Assembly (NCBI RefSeq): GCF_001890925.1
Contig: NZ_MLCB01000091.1
Location: 116,848-180,847, forward strand
Direction: 5' to 3'
DNA: 64,000 nucleotides
DNA from: Planktotalea frisia
GTDB taxonomy: Bacteria; Pseudomonadota; Alphaproteobacteria; Rhodobacterales; Rhodobacteraceae
Part shown: positions 17,080 to 25,478 of the stretch, piece after piece
Numbering within the stretch: position 1 is the stretch's first letter
How the letters are laid out: each line of letters starts with the position of its first letter
Position numbers and translations under genes: made by a program
The notes under the pieces: generated by a model
Databases searched by the model: none
What the model was told of the DNA's origin: nothing
What the model saw: only the letters and a program-made list of their open reading frames with translations

Positions 17080-17645
17080 CAGATTAGCTTGACTTGAGTG
17101 CCAACTGGCGTCTGGTCATACACTTCGATGATTTGTTCGTTAAACAGACCAATGCAGCCGTTTGATGAGCGCCGCCCGATCTTGCGTGTATCGTTTGTCC
17201 CGTGGATTCTGTAATACTGCCATGTCAAATGCATGGCCCGGATGCCCAAAGGGTTTTCCGGTCCGGGGGGCACATAGGATGGCAGAGTGGGGTCTCTTTC
17301 AAGCATGGACGGTGTTGGCGCCCAGTCCGGCTCTGGATCCTTGAAGACGATTTCGGTGTATCCGCGCCGCGTCAGCTCGTCTGTCATCGGCACGGACGTT
17401 GGATATATACGCATTTCGCCGTCTGCCGTCCAATGCTGCAGAACACGTGAGACCGTATCCGAAATGATGATGCCATTTCCGAGCCGATCAAAGTGATCCT
17501 GCCAAGCATGCGTTCGGAACGAAGACATGTTGCGCCGAACCGGAGCTTGTTCTTGAGCGCCCAGAATAGAAGGCGCTGCGAATGCTGCCGCCCCTACCCC
17601 GGTAGAGAATGCGCGACGTGTCAAAACTGTTTGTTTGCGGGTCAT
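17079..17645 (-). CDS. L,D-transpeptidase (YkuD), Tat-exported
   Basis: 188 aa: Tat-type signal (TRRAFSTG), then a YkuD domain with catalytic segment IHGTNDTRKIGRRSSNGCIGL (His, and Cys of the SNGC motif). Forms 3-3 cross-links in peptidoglycan or attaches proteins to it, in the periplasm. It heads the cytochrome/multicopper-oxidase operon, with the next small ORF overlapping its stop. A close paralogue is at 39829 and more distant ones at 17780 and 58159. E. coli L,D-transpeptidases are known to be inhibited by copper through their active-site Cys, which may explain such spare copies. Confidence 0.88.
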   Translation of the reverse strand: MTRKQTVLTRRAFSTGVGAAAFAAPSILGAQEQAPVRRNMSSFRTHAWQDHFDRLGNGIIISDTVSRVLQHWTADGEMRIYPTSVPMTDELTRRGYTEIVFKDPEPDWAPTPSMLERDPTLPSYVPPGPENPLGIRAMHLTWQYYRIHGTNDTRKIGRRSSNGCIGLFNEQIIEVYDQTPVGTQVKLI

Positions 17646-17779
17646 GGGACCAACCTCGATTAGGGTACCTGCTTCCTTGTTAGATTACCCAATCGCATGG
17701 TTTCCCTGAATAGCTGGGCGGTTGGTTTTTTGTAACTATATGTATCGCTATCAAGGCTCTGTGAGCGTTTTTGCTATTC

Positions 17780-18373
17780 TCACGTGGCGAAAGGTTTGAG
17801 CACAACACGCGTCTGGATCGGGACTTGCTCGTATAACTCGACAATTTGGTTGTTCGTAAGCCTCGCGCAACCGTTCGAGACGCGTCGACCGATCGTCTTC
17901 GGGTCCGTGGTTCCGTGAATCCTTAGGTATGTGTCTCCTCGACCCGGTTGAAAGAGGTACAACGCTCTTGCACCCAGTGGATTTTTTAGTCCCCCAGGAA
18001 CACCGCCGGCAAAACGAAGATATCGGCCCGGCTCTCTGCTTATCATTGCAGGTGTCGGCGTCCAGCGCGGCCACTTTTGCTTGCGCGCGACATAGAACTC
18101 GCCGGATTCATAGAGGCCTTCCCTGCCAATTCCGACCGTGTACCTGACCGCACGATGGTTCGGCAAAGTCCAAAACAACGCGAACTGGTTCGGATCGACA
18201 TGTATTTCTCCCGGCTTCCCTGCCTCGGAATACTCAACTTCGCGCGGCAAATGCTCAGGAGGCACGACAGATGGTCCGATGCGGCGATCATGCTCTGCGT
18301 CACTATGAGCAAATGCTGTTTTTCCGCACACGGAAAGAGCAATAACAGACGTCAGAAAATGTCTTCGTTTCAT
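17780..18373 (-). CDS. L,D-transpeptidase (YkuD) linked to two-component system
   Basis: 197 aa with signal peptide (1-22), a short His/Asp-rich mature N-terminus (HSDAEHDRR) and a YkuD domain ending in RIHGTTDPKTIGRRVSNGC. Same catalytic motif as the gene at 17079 but clearly divergent elsewhere. It lies 17 bp downstream of the sensor kinase gene, so it is probably the last gene of the response-regulator/kinase transcript. This suggests cross-linking is controlled by that system. Confidence 0.87.
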   Translation of the reverse strand: MKRRHFLTSVIALSVCGKTAFAHSDAEHDRRIGPSVVPPEHLPREVEYSEAGKPGEIHVDPNQFALFWTLPNHRAVRYTVGIGREGLYESGEFYVARKQKWPRWTPTPAMISREPGRYLRFAGGVPGGLKNPLGARALYLFQPGRGDTYLRIHGTTDPKTIGRRVSNGCARLTNNQIVELYEQVPIQTRVVLKPFAT

Positions 18374-18390
18374 ATACGTACCTTGGGAAA

Positions 18391-19833
18391 TTATTGTGTT
18401 TTGAGGTTAGTAATAGCATGCGCTATACGTGGCGAAAGAGACTCTTGTCGCGAGGTGCCGGCACCCGGCCTGATTGGCAGCGTGATTTCTGCGCGGAGCC
18501 CCGCATCAACGCGATTTTTCAACAAAATGGAACCGCCGTGCTCAAGGACGATACTTCGCGCAATTGACAGCCCCAAACCATGACCGCCCGTTTCTTGTGA
18601 TCGCGACGTCTCAAGTCGGACATAAGGCCCGAAGACGGCCTCTAGTTGATTTTCGGGGATGCCGGGCCCATTGTCGTCAACGGCGATCACTACCTCATCG
18701 CCCGACCTTTCCCAAGATACTCTGGCCTCGTTCCCATAGCGGATCGCGTTCTCAATCAGGTTTCTCATGGCGCGCCGCATCGCACTTGGCTTCACAGATG
18801 CGATCAGGGGCCCTTCGCTGTTCATTTGAACCTTGTCCAACCCCATACCGGTAATCAGATCATGAAGATCAATGGATTGGACGTCTTCATGCTGGCCCAC
18901 ACCCTTCGCGAAATCCAGAGTTGCATCGACCATTTGTTGCATCTCTTCGCTCGATGTCACTAAGGATGCGCGTGTATCCTCATCATCTACCATCTCTGCC
19001 CGCACGCGAAGGGCGGTCAGAGGGGAACGGAGATCGTGCGCCAGCGCCGCAAGCATCTGGGTTCGGTCACTGACAAAACGTGTCAAGCGATCCTGCATAG
19101 TATTGAACGCATGGGTCAGGTCTTGCACTTCCTTCGGTCCCACAACCGGCAAGTCCCCCTCTCCGGCACCACGCCCCAAGCGTTCGGATGCGTTTGCCAG
19201 GTTGTTGAGCGGGCCGGTCAATCTGGAGAGAAGAAACCAGAAACTGGCAACCAACAGAAGGCCCGCAGTCACAGCAAATGATATGTTGGAGGCGAGGGAC
19301 CATTGCAGCGGCGGCCTTTCAAATCGCGTACCGACGTTGAGCCAACTTCCACCTGCCAATGCAATAGAAAGCTCCATTTCAATGGCAGCAAGGCTGCCTT
19401 GCATCATTTCAGCATGCATTTCCGCCATTTCAGGAGACAGATTTGGAAGTGGCAGCAGGCCTCCTTCAATTTCATGAACCTCAACCCGAATATCACGGCT
19501 GTAACTCTCTCCCAGCAATGCCCGGATCCGTGCCTCAACCGCCCCGCCTTCATCATGATCTCCATGGGGGACCGTTGGAGCATTTGCCAGATCGAAACGC
19601 ACAAGCGGTGAGGTCGCAGCGCGAATGATCTGCGCGTGCAGTTCCGGGGGAGCCCCTTCAATCAACTGAGCGACGTTTGCCGCGCGCGCCGCTGCTTCGG
19701 CACCGATCGCAGCCTGTACGGCAAGCGATCTTTCATCAACAAAGAACCACAGGCTTAGGGCCTGTGCGAGGGACAGTACGCCGAGGACCAGAAGCGCAAT
19801 CTGCGCGCGCAACGTCCGTGGTAACATCTTCAT
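18391..19833 (-). CDS. Sensor histidine kinase
   Basis: 480 aa from an ATG that overlaps the response-regulator stop (ATGA). Layout: N-terminal helix, periplasmic sensor region (about 35-180), second helix (about 185-205), HAMP, HisKA with LAHDLRSPLTALR (phospho-acceptor His266) and HATPase with ENAIRYGNEA, DNGPGIP and GHGLGLSIA. The sensor region has possible metal ligands (PHGDHDEGG, MAEMHAEMM), in keeping with a metal signal, though this is inferred. Partner: the regulator at 19830. Confidence 0.9.
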   Translation of the reverse strand: MKMLPRTLRAQIALLVLGVLSLAQALSLWFFVDERSLAVQAAIGAEAAARAANVAQLIEGAPPELHAQIIRAATSPLVRFDLANAPTVPHGDHDEGGAVEARIRALLGESYSRDIRVEVHEIEGGLLPLPNLSPEMAEMHAEMMQGSLAAIEMELSIALAGGSWLNVGTRFERPPLQWSLASNISFAVTAGLLLVASFWFLLSRLTGPLNNLANASERLGRGAGEGDLPVVGPKEVQDLTHAFNTMQDRLTRFVSDRTQMLAALAHDLRSPLTALRVRAEMVDDEDTRASLVTSSEEMQQMVDATLDFAKGVGQHEDVQSIDLHDLITGMGLDKVQMNSEGPLIASVKPSAMRRAMRNLIENAIRYGNEARVSWERSGDEVVIAVDDNGPGIPENQLEAVFGPYVRLETSRSQETGGHGLGLSIARSIVLEHGGSILLKNRVDAGLRAEITLPIRPGAGTSRQESLSPRIAHAITNLKTQ

Positions 19834-20549
19834 GCGCATATCTCGACATCGCAAGACAGGCTGTATCCACCATTACGCACAGTCGCGATGACCCTGGGCC
19901 GCAATACATCCTGCTCGATTTTCCTGCGCAATCGGCTCACCTGATTGTCTATTGTTCGATCCAGAGGCCCCGCTATGCGTCCTGTGCTGAGTTCAAGAAG
20001 GTGGTCTCTGTCGAGGACGGCCCTCGGCCTTTTGAGGAACAGCGTTAGCAATTTCAGTTCCCCGGACGTGAGTTGCGTGCGGGACCCAGTTTGGTCAATC
20101 AGAGTGCGACCGTCGACATCTAGCTCAAGATGTGCAAATTTGACTGTCTTCCCGGCAAAGTCGTCGATCTGCGGGATTTGCTGCGTTCGTCGCAGAATTG
20201 CATTAATCCGCGCCAACAGTTCTTTGGGGTTGAAGGGCTTCGCAAGGTAGTCGTCCGCCCCGCCGTCCAGGCCAGCTATGCGGTCGTCATCGTCTCCCAA
20301 TGCGGTCAGCATCAGGATCGGTGTATGTCCTTCCCTGCGCAGCCGCCGACACGCGGACAACCCGTCTTCCCCCGGCATCATGACATCCAACACGATGAGA
20401 TCGAAATTGGCTTCTGCGAGCTTACTGTCCATCTGTTCGGCATTCTCTGCCGCAGATGCACGTAGTCCGTTCCGTTCCAGATAACTTGTTACGGATTTTC
20501 TGATCTCTGAATGGTCGTCGACGACCAGTATACGTGGTTGCTCTTTCAT
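19830..20549 (-). CDS. OmpR-family response regulator
   Basis: 239 aa from ATG 20549. Receiver domain with acidic pair DD11-12, phospho-acceptor D55 in LIVLDVMMPGEDG and conserved Lys in YLAKPF, then a winged-helix output domain ending GGYSL. Co-transcribed with the kinase, which starts within its stop codon, and with an L,D-transpeptidase. Divergent from the DUF411 gene. Likely target sites could not be proven; an inverted repeat at 30185 is one candidate. Confidence 0.9.
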   Translation of the reverse strand: MKEQPRILVVDDHSEIRKSVTSYLERNGLRASAAENAEQMDSKLAEANFDLIVLDVMMPGEDGLSACRRLRREGHTPILMLTALGDDDDRIAGLDGGADDYLAKPFNPKELLARINAILRRTQQIPQIDDFAGKTVKFAHLELDVDGRTLIDQTGSRTQLTSGELKLLTLFLKRPRAVLDRDHLLELSTGRIAGPLDRTIDNQVSRLRRKIEQDVLRPRVIATVRNGGYSLSCDVEICA

Positions 20550-20675
20550 ATTGTCTTTATAGACATTCCGGCTCAGGAACGCCCATCCCGTGATTGTAGC
20601 CAAATGTAACAACGTCTACCGGTCGACTCCCGAACGCATGTCAAGTATCAGAACCAAGAGAAAAAGGAGTTCGAA

Positions 20676-21122
20676 ATGGACAGACGCCAATTTGTCTTGA
20701 CGGTCGCCAGTGCGATTGCAGCAGGTCCCGCATTGTCACAGACTGCTACCCCGATGTTGCAGGTAACCAAAACACCGACCTGCGGCTGCTGCGGTGCGTG
20801 GGTTGATGAGATGATCTCTGCCGGGTTCAAAGCATCAGTTGAAGACGTCGACTATGACACCCTTCAAGTGTTGAAGCAGAAATACGGCATCGCGCCAGAG
20901 CTCGCCGGATGTCACACGACTTCTGTGAGTGGCTACTTCGTTGAGGGCCACGTGCCTGCCTCCGACATCGCGCGGTTGCTGCAGGAAAAGCCTGCGGCGC
21001 GCGGCGTGACAGCGCCGGGCATGCCTATGGGGTCGCCCGGTATGGGCACCAGGGGCGATCCGTATGATGTGATGCTTGTGCTTATGGACGGATCGACCCG
21101 GGTTTTCGCGACACACGGCTGA
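20676..21122 (+). CDS. DUF411 metal-binding protein
   Basis: 148 aa with a Tat-like signal (DRRQFVLT) and the DUF411 core: TPTCGCCGAWVDEM, a Cys in AGCHTT, VEGHVPASDI, and the C-terminal Met/Gly-Pro loop PGMPMGSPGMG. The family is periplasmic, found in copper-resistance clusters (CopG-like) and binds copper. AAAAAGGAG precedes the ATG. A paralogue is at 50381. The next gene starts 1 bp downstream. Confidence 0.87.
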   Translation: MDRRQFVLTVASAIAAGPALSQTATPMLQVTKTPTCGCCGAWVDEMISAGFKASVEDVDYDTLQVLKQKYGIAPELAGCHTTSVSGYFVEGHVPASDIARLLQEKPAARGVTAPGMPMGSPGMGTRGDPYDVMLVLMDGSTRVFATHG

Positions 21123-21123
21123 C

Positions 21124-21762
21124 GTGCTTTCTCCCGATACGTTCCGACAAAGCTATTCTCCCGCGCTGCCATTTGGTAGGTTTTGTTGGAACGTATCCCT
21201 TCTGAGCATGGCAAGCATCCTGCCGTTTCTGTTTGTCTACGTCGTCAGCACGCCCAATTTTGCGGCGATGCTCGTGACGAATTCCACAGCGCTCGGGCGG
21301 TTTCTGCGTCAGGTGATGACAAACGGGCTGCCGGTTGTATTTATTGTCAACTATATCGGGTTTGTCTTCGCACATAACACGTTGAATAATCCCGACCGCT
21401 CGGAGATCGGGTATATCGTTCTGGATGGCCTCCTTCGAAGCGCCACTTTCATCGCGATTCACATTCTCGTTTATGTACTGTCGGCTGACTTGTTTGGCTC
21501 CTTCAGCGGCAATCGCGCAACCGCAGTAAGCGTGGTTGGACCAACGCTTGAGCGGTCGTTCATTTTTCACAACATCTCTGGCGTGTATCTCTACGCCGTT
21601 GTGCCGGGCGCATTCATCGCGCTTCTGGCCGTTCTGACAAAACGTTCAGGCGAGACGTCTGATACAAGCAAATCCAAAACGAGGAATATAGCTCTGCTCT
21701 TCAGCCTGGTCTCGATCCCCGGTGTGACAGTCTTGTCTTACGCGCTGAATTCGGCAACCTGA
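21124..21762 (+). CDS. Uncharacterised membrane protein
   Basis: About 212 aa if started at GTG 21124, just after the DUF411 stop; an ATG at 21211 is an alternative. At least five hydrophobic helices are seen (for example ASILPFLFVYVVST, GLPVVFIVNYIGFVF, GVYLYAVVPGAFIALLAVL) with a basic, polar loop near the end. I do not recognise the family. Position directly behind a copper-binding DUF411 gene suggests a role in the same response. Confidence 0.6.
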   Translation: MLSPDTFRQSYSPALPFGRFCWNVSLLSMASILPFLFVYVVSTPNFAAMLVTNSTALGRFLRQVMTNGLPVVFIVNYIGFVFAHNTLNNPDRSEIGYIVLDGLLRSATFIAIHILVYVLSADLFGSFSGNRATAVSVVGPTLERSFIFHNISGVYLYAVVPGAFIALLAVLTKRSGETSDTSKSKTRNIALLFSLVSIPGVTVLSYALNSAT

Positions 21763-21823
21763 CTGATTTACCCGGACAACTATTCGTAGACCGTCATCTG
21801 ATCAAGTGTATCGAAATGTACCC

Positions 21824-21854
21824 TTGACCTTACCTCACTGGAATGTTGCACAGA
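21824..21854 (+). promoter_or_regulatory. CueR-like promoter
   Basis: -35 TTGACC (21824-21829) followed by TTACCTCACTGGAA inside a 19-bp spacer; the -10 (CACAGA) is weak. Upstream of the DUF2933-like gene. Confidence 0.55.
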
Positions 21855-21879
21855 CGTCCGAGAATGTCTGGAGAGCTAC

Positions 21880-22191
21880 ATGTCTGACACTCAAAGCCAA
21901 AAACCCACCTGGTCATCGAAACTGATGCACTATGGCATGGTGGTCTGTTGTGCCGTCATGCTGTTGCCGATCGCGGCCTTCTTTGTCGCTGGGGGTACAA
22001 TTGCCGGTCTGTGGACCAACGTCGGGCTTTTTGCGCCGATCGCACTCTGCCTCGGGGCACACGTTGTGATGCACAAATTGATTGGAAAGTCGTGCCACGG
22101 GTCAAAAGATGAGCAGGCGCAAGAGGATACATTGGATGCAGAATTCCGCGATGGACAGGTTCCTGCTCGGGACATTGCACGCTCGCGCTAA
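21880..22191 (+). CDS. DUF2933-like small membrane protein
   Basis: 103 aa with two hydrophobic helices (about 17-38 and 45-62) separated by a short loop, a CC pair at the start of the first (MVVCCAVMLLP), then a His/Cys-containing end (LCLGAHVVMHKLIGKSCHG). This resembles DUF2933 proteins, which often sit in copper islands. A CueR-like promoter precedes it. The overlapping lipoprotein gene probably shares the transcript. Confidence 0.6.
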   Translation: MSDTQSQKPTWSSKLMHYGMVVCCAVMLLPIAAFFVAGGTIAGLWTNVGLFAPIALCLGAHVVMHKLIGKSCHGSKDEQAQEDTLDAEFRDGQVPARDIARSR

Positions 22192-22408
22192 GCGTCGTCT
22201 GGCCCTCAGTTCCACCATCGTCGGTCTGCTTGTCCTGGGCGGATGCTCGACGTCAGGCGGGATTTGTCCGTTAGAGCCTCCGTCGGTTACACGGGCCGCT
22301 GCCGACAATGTGCGTCTACCCGATGGTTGCCGACTGGTGGGCCTGTCTGGAAAGGGCGTTCAAAAAGTATCCTGCGACGATGGAAGGAGCGGGTTTGCTT
22401 TCAATTAA
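22136..22408 (+). CDS. Small lipoprotein
   Basis: About 90 aa from ATG 22136 (GAGG about 10 bp upstream), overlapping the previous gene by 56 bp. Basic N-terminus, hydrophobic stretch and lipobox VLGGC, then a short mature part with three further Cys (GICPLE, DGCRL, SCDDG), possibly two of them in a disulfide. Family not recognised. The local lspA/lnt copies at 50907 and 51374 could process such lipoproteins. Confidence 0.55.
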   Translation: MQNSAMDRFLLGTLHARAKRRLALSSTIVGLLVLGGCSTSGGICPLEPPSVTRAAADNVRLPDGCRLVGLSGKGVQKVSCDDGRSGFAFN

Positions 22409-22465
22409 GGCATCTTGCAACACGCTGTAGTGGTTGCCAGAGCCTCCAGTTTTTTTGCCGATCTG

Positions 22466-23896
22466 TCATCCCGCGCAGCAGCTCAGCTTCGCCACGTCCA
22501 TGTCGAAGGTTTGCGCCGCCAACTTCAGCCCTTCCACGGTCGTCAGATACGGGAAGATCGTCTCGCCGAGCGCCTTTGTTGTCATGCCGAACTTCAGCGC
22601 CATGACGAGGGTCTGGATCGTATCGGACCCCTCGGGCGCGATGATCTGGCCACCAAGCAGCCGGTCGGTCTTTCTGTCCGCCACCAGCTTGATCAATCCG
22701 CGCGTGTCGCGTGCGGCCAGCGCGCGCGGCACTTGATCGAGCGGCACGATGGACGTCTTGACGTCGAAGCCCGCGTCCCGAGCCTGGGTTTCACTGGGAC
22801 CGACGCCCGCGACCTGCGGGTCGGAAAACACAACCCAGGGCATCGCGGCGTTGTCGTAACGATGGTCCTCACCAAGCACTGCGTTTTTGGCTGCGAGCTT
22901 TGCACCATAGGCCGCCATATAGACGAACTGGTCACGGTTGGTCACATCGCCCGCAGCATAGATGCCGGGCACCGATGTCTGCATGTCCTCGCCGACGACG
23001 ATGGACCCACGCGCGTCGGTTTCCACGCCGATTGCGTCCAGGCCCATATCTTCGGTATTGGCCCGCCTGCCAGCGGTCGAAACGAGGTGATCCGCCGTCA
23101 CTTCGACAGGCTTTCCGTTCTGGATCACGCGCAGTGTCACGCCCGCGTCGTCGCGGCGCACAGTGTCGTAGCTTAACCCGGTCAGAAGGGTGATGCCTTC
23201 GGCCTCGAACGCCGCCGCCAATGCCTCCGAGACCTCTGGTTCCGCGCCGGGCAACAGATGCGAACGGGCAACAAGCGTGACCTTCACGCCCATGCGGCTC
23301 ATCATCTGGGCCAGTTCCGCGCCGATGTAACCCGCGCCGATGAAGATCAGGCTTTTCGGCAGTACTTCGAGCTCCAGAAGACTGGTGCTGTCGAGCGCGC
23401 CGATTTCCTCGATGCCGTCGATGGTCGGCAGGACGGGACGCCCGCCCGTGGCGATGATGGTCCTCGGTGCTTTCAGGGTTCGCTCACCGACTGTCACGCC
23501 ACCTTCGATCAGCCGCGCGGGACCGGCGTCGATGTAATCGACACCCTCATATTCCGGCAGAAGGTCCGCGTATTTCTTCTGGCGCAGGGTCTCGACCAGA
23601 TCGTCCTTGGACTGAACGAGCGTCTGCCAGTCATCGACTTGCGCGTGGCCTGATAGACCGGGGAACCGTTTGGCAGCTCCCGCACCGTGCACGGCCTCTG
23701 CCGCGCGGATCATCGCCTTGGACGGCACGCATCCCACGTTGACGCAGGTTCCGCCGATGGTGCCATGTCCCACGAGAGCGACGCGCTTTCCGGCATCCGC
23801 GCCGGTAATTGCGGCGGAGAACCCCGCCGATCCGGCCCCAAGAACGATCAGGTCATAGCCGCCCTGTCCATCGTCGTTTTTGTTCAGGTCTTTCAT
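22466..23896 (-). CDS. merA: Mercuric reductase
   Basis: 476 aa FAD-dependent disulfide oxidoreductase reducing Hg(II) to Hg(0) with NADPH in the cytoplasm. FAD-binding GAGSAGFSAA, redox pair C51/C56 in GGTCVNVGCVPSK, NAD-binding GAGYIGAELA, dimer-interface region and the diagnostic C-terminal vicinal pair SCCAG (C473, C474) that delivers Hg(II). No N-terminal HMA (NmerA) domain is present. Start ATG 23896 lies 1 bp after the stop of the small upstream gene. Last gene of the mer operon. Confidence 0.95.
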   Translation of the reverse strand: MKDLNKNDDGQGGYDLIVLGAGSAGFSAAITGADAGKRVALVGHGTIGGTCVNVGCVPSKAMIRAAEAVHGAGAAKRFPGLSGHAQVDDWQTLVQSKDDLVETLRQKKYADLLPEYEGVDYIDAGPARLIEGGVTVGERTLKAPRTIIATGGRPVLPTIDGIEEIGALDSTSLLELEVLPKSLIFIGAGYIGAELAQMMSRMGVKVTLVARSHLLPGAEPEVSEALAAAFEAEGITLLTGLSYDTVRRDDAGVTLRVIQNGKPVEVTADHLVSTAGRRANTEDMGLDAIGVETDARGSIVVGEDMQTSVPGIYAAGDVTNRDQFVYMAAYGAKLAAKNAVLGEDHRYDNAAMPWVVFSDPQVAGVGPSETQARDAGFDVKTSIVPLDQVPRALAARDTRGLIKLVADRKTDRLLGGQIIAPEGSDTIQTLVMALKFGMTTKALGETIFPYLTTVEGLKLAAQTFDMDVAKLSCCAG

Positions 23897-23897
23897 C

Positions 23898-24035
23898 TCA
23901 GCGCGCCTCACCATACTCGGGGTTGTTCGATTTGGCAGCGAACAGATAAATGACCGCGCCGATTGCGATCAGCGGTGTGAGCATGCCGAGAAGACCGAAG
24001 AACATACCGGTGGCGGTGCAACATCCCATCATCAT
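23898..24035 (-). CDS. Tiny mer-operon membrane protein
   Basis: 45 aa starting MMMGCCTATGMFFG, with one or two hydrophobic stretches and a charged tail (AAKSNNPEYGEAR). AAGGAA sits about 8 bp before the first ATG, the start overlaps the merF stop, and merA follows after 1 bp, so it is very likely translated. The vicinal CC near the N-terminus suggests Hg(II) handling; family not recognised. Confidence 0.65.
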   Translation of the reverse strand: MMMGCCTATGMFFGLLGMLTPLIAIGAVIYLFAAKSNNPEYGEAR

Positions 24036-24418
24036 GAGAGCGTTCCTTTCTTTTGCGCACGGTTCAGCAGAACCGCGTAGAGTGCTGTGGCGGCGAAAAC
24101 GCCGATTGTGATCCGTATTGCGAACCTGAATTCGAGAAGAATGATCAGGATCGACAGGGCCACCGCGAGGCCGGTGGCCCAAAGTTTCGGGGCCGGTCCC
24201 GGCTTGCCAGCGCGCAGCCAAAGGGCCTGTGCCACCACGGCGAGGCTGAAAAACAGCAGCGGGAACAGGGCGTAATCGAGCCAACCCGTTAGGGCCGACA
24301 ATCCGACGCCAGCGACGATGACGACCAGAAGCGGCGTAAAGCAGCAGAGCGCGGCGAAGAGCGCACCGCCAAGCCCCCATTTCAGCAGACGGTCGGAATT
24401 TTCAGGTGTGCCAGTCAA
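24032..24418 (-). CDS. merF: MerF-like mercury transport protein
   Basis: About 128 aa from a TTG at 24418 that overlaps the upstream stop (TTGA). Contains the MerF hallmark GGALFAALCCFTPLLVV with a vicinal CC in the first helix, followed by further helices (about four in total, longer than the 81-aa classical MerF). It carries Hg(II) across the inner membrane to MerA. A longer frame to 24550 exists but would cover the upstream gene. Confidence 0.8.
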   Translation of the reverse strand: MTGTPENSDRLLKWGLGGALFAALCCFTPLLVVIVAGVGLSALTGWLDYALFPLLFFSLAVVAQALWLRAGKPGPAPKLWATGLAVALSILIILLEFRFAIRITIGVFAATALYAVLLNRAQKKGTLS

Positions 24419-24666
24419 GGAGCCGTCTTTCTCTGTGATGGGTCGGGGCCGGAGGCGCGTTTCATTTGCGAACGACGCAATGCGCGGACGATCAGGTAGG
24501 TCAGACCCGCCAAAACCAGCACGGCAATGCCACTCATTCCAGAGAGCCAAGCCCCAACGCCGCCGAACAACGCTGCAAGCACGGCAGTTCCGCCGCCGCA
24601 GCAGACGACCACGACCGGAGCTGCTATTCCGAAGGCCAGCAGGCCACCCATCAGATTGTCACGCAT
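24415..24666 (-). CDS. Small CC-containing membrane protein of the mer operon
   Basis: 83 aa from ATG 24666: two hydrophobic helices (about 5-30 and 37-57), the first containing PVVVVCCGGGTAV, and a basic tail. The topology resembles MerE, but the cysteines are adjacent rather than CPC, so I do not assign merE. Placed between merP and merF with 10-bp and overlapping junctions; a role in Hg(II) uptake is inferred. Confidence 0.6.
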   Translation of the reverse strand: MRDNLMGGLLAFGIAAPVVVVCCGGGTAVLAALFGGVGAWLSGMSGIAVLVLAGLTYLIVRALRRSQMKRASGPDPSQRKTAP

Positions 24667-24676
24667 TGCAGGCGGC

Positions 24677-24979
24677 TCAGGAGGCTGTGTCGGGCAGCAC
24701 CTGCGCCGGATAGCCATTGGCCGTCACCGCGCCGATGATGCTTTCGATGGAAGTTTCGGCGTCATCGTAGGTCACGCTGTAAACACCCTGCCCGTATTCG
24801 GGGCCGTCCTCGAATGCGGCGATCTCGACCGACGGAACACCGCGCATCGAGCTGGCGACGATGAATGAACAGGACGGGCATGTCAGTTCGCTGACGGCGA
24901 TCTCGACCTGGCGCTCTTCAGCGAGGGTCGGAGTCGAGAGTGCGGCGATAGTCAGGGCGGATAGCAGAAGATGCTTCAT
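24677..24979 (-). CDS. merP: Periplasmic mercury-binding protein
   Basis: 100 aa: signal peptide (MKHLLLSALTIAALSTPTLA) and one HMA domain with LTCPSCSFIV holding the Hg-binding CxxC. Binds Hg(II) in the periplasm and hands it to MerT. GAGGAC is about 9 bp before ATG 24979; an ATG two codons earlier (24985) is possible. Second gene of the operon, 15 bp after merT. Confidence 0.9.
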   Translation of the reverse strand: MKHLLLSALTIAALSTPTLAEERQVEIAVSELTCPSCSFIVASSMRGVPSVEIAAFEDGPEYGQGVYSVTYDDAETSIESIIGAVTANGYPAQVLPDTAS

Positions 24980-24994
24980 GGTCATTGTCCTCGT

Positions 24995-25402
24995 TCAGAA
25001 TTTCAGGATGAAGGGGGTGATGTAGGGAAAGATCATGGCGACAGCGACAATCGCGGAAGCGGCCCAGAGGGTCGCCCGCATGATTTGGCGGTCGATGGGG
25101 CGGGCGCAGGTGCCATCGGCACAGGACTCGGCATCTACAGGCTTGTAAGCCTTGTAGAAGCCGTATCCCAAGAACGCGGCGCTCAGCGCGAAGGTGTACC
25201 ACTTGTAGGCATAGAGGGCCCCGAGCTGCGCGATGAACACGCCCGTCACGCCAAAGCTGACCAGAACAAGCGGCAGAATGCAGCACGAGGTCATCGCCAG
25301 CGCACCGAGGACGCCGAGGCCGGTCACGCCCCATCCCTTGGTGGTTTCGTCGCCAATTTTCTGCGACCGAGATTGCGGAAGTTCCGCCAAATTTTGTTCC
25401 AT
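24995..25402 (-). CDS. merT: Mercuric transport protein
   Basis: 135 aa inner-membrane transporter. First helix carries MTSCCILPLVLVSFG with the vicinal cysteine pair; a second pair (SCADGTC) is in the cytoplasmic loop after helix 2, and a third helix closes the protein, as in MerT. AAGGAAGATTCG precedes ATG 25402. First gene behind the mer operator. Confidence 0.92.
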   Translation of the reverse strand: MEQNLAELPQSRSQKIGDETTKGWGVTGLGVLGALAMTSCCILPLVLVSFGVTGVFIAQLGALYAYKWYTFALSAAFLGYGFYKAYKPVDAESCADGTCARPIDRQIMRATLWAASAIVAVAMIFPYITPFILKF

Positions 25403-25431
25403 CGAATCTTCCTTGAACAGATATTTCCACC

Positions 25432-25462
25432 GTTCTAGGGTCTGTAGTTGATACAGGCTCAA
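25432..25462 (-). promoter_or_regulatory. mer operator/promoter
   Basis: Minus strand: -35 TTGAGC (25457-25462), 19-bp spacer with the dyad CTGTATCAACTACAG, -10 TAGAAC (25432-25437). Placed 30 bp before merT and divergent from merR, the classical arrangement. Confidence 0.82.
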
Positions 25463-25478
25463 GGGGTTTTTTTGCGAA

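Noticed and set aside
22409..22465. Terminator between the lipoprotein gene and merA
   Set aside because: A run of seven T (about 22449-22455) is present, but no stable stem precedes it.
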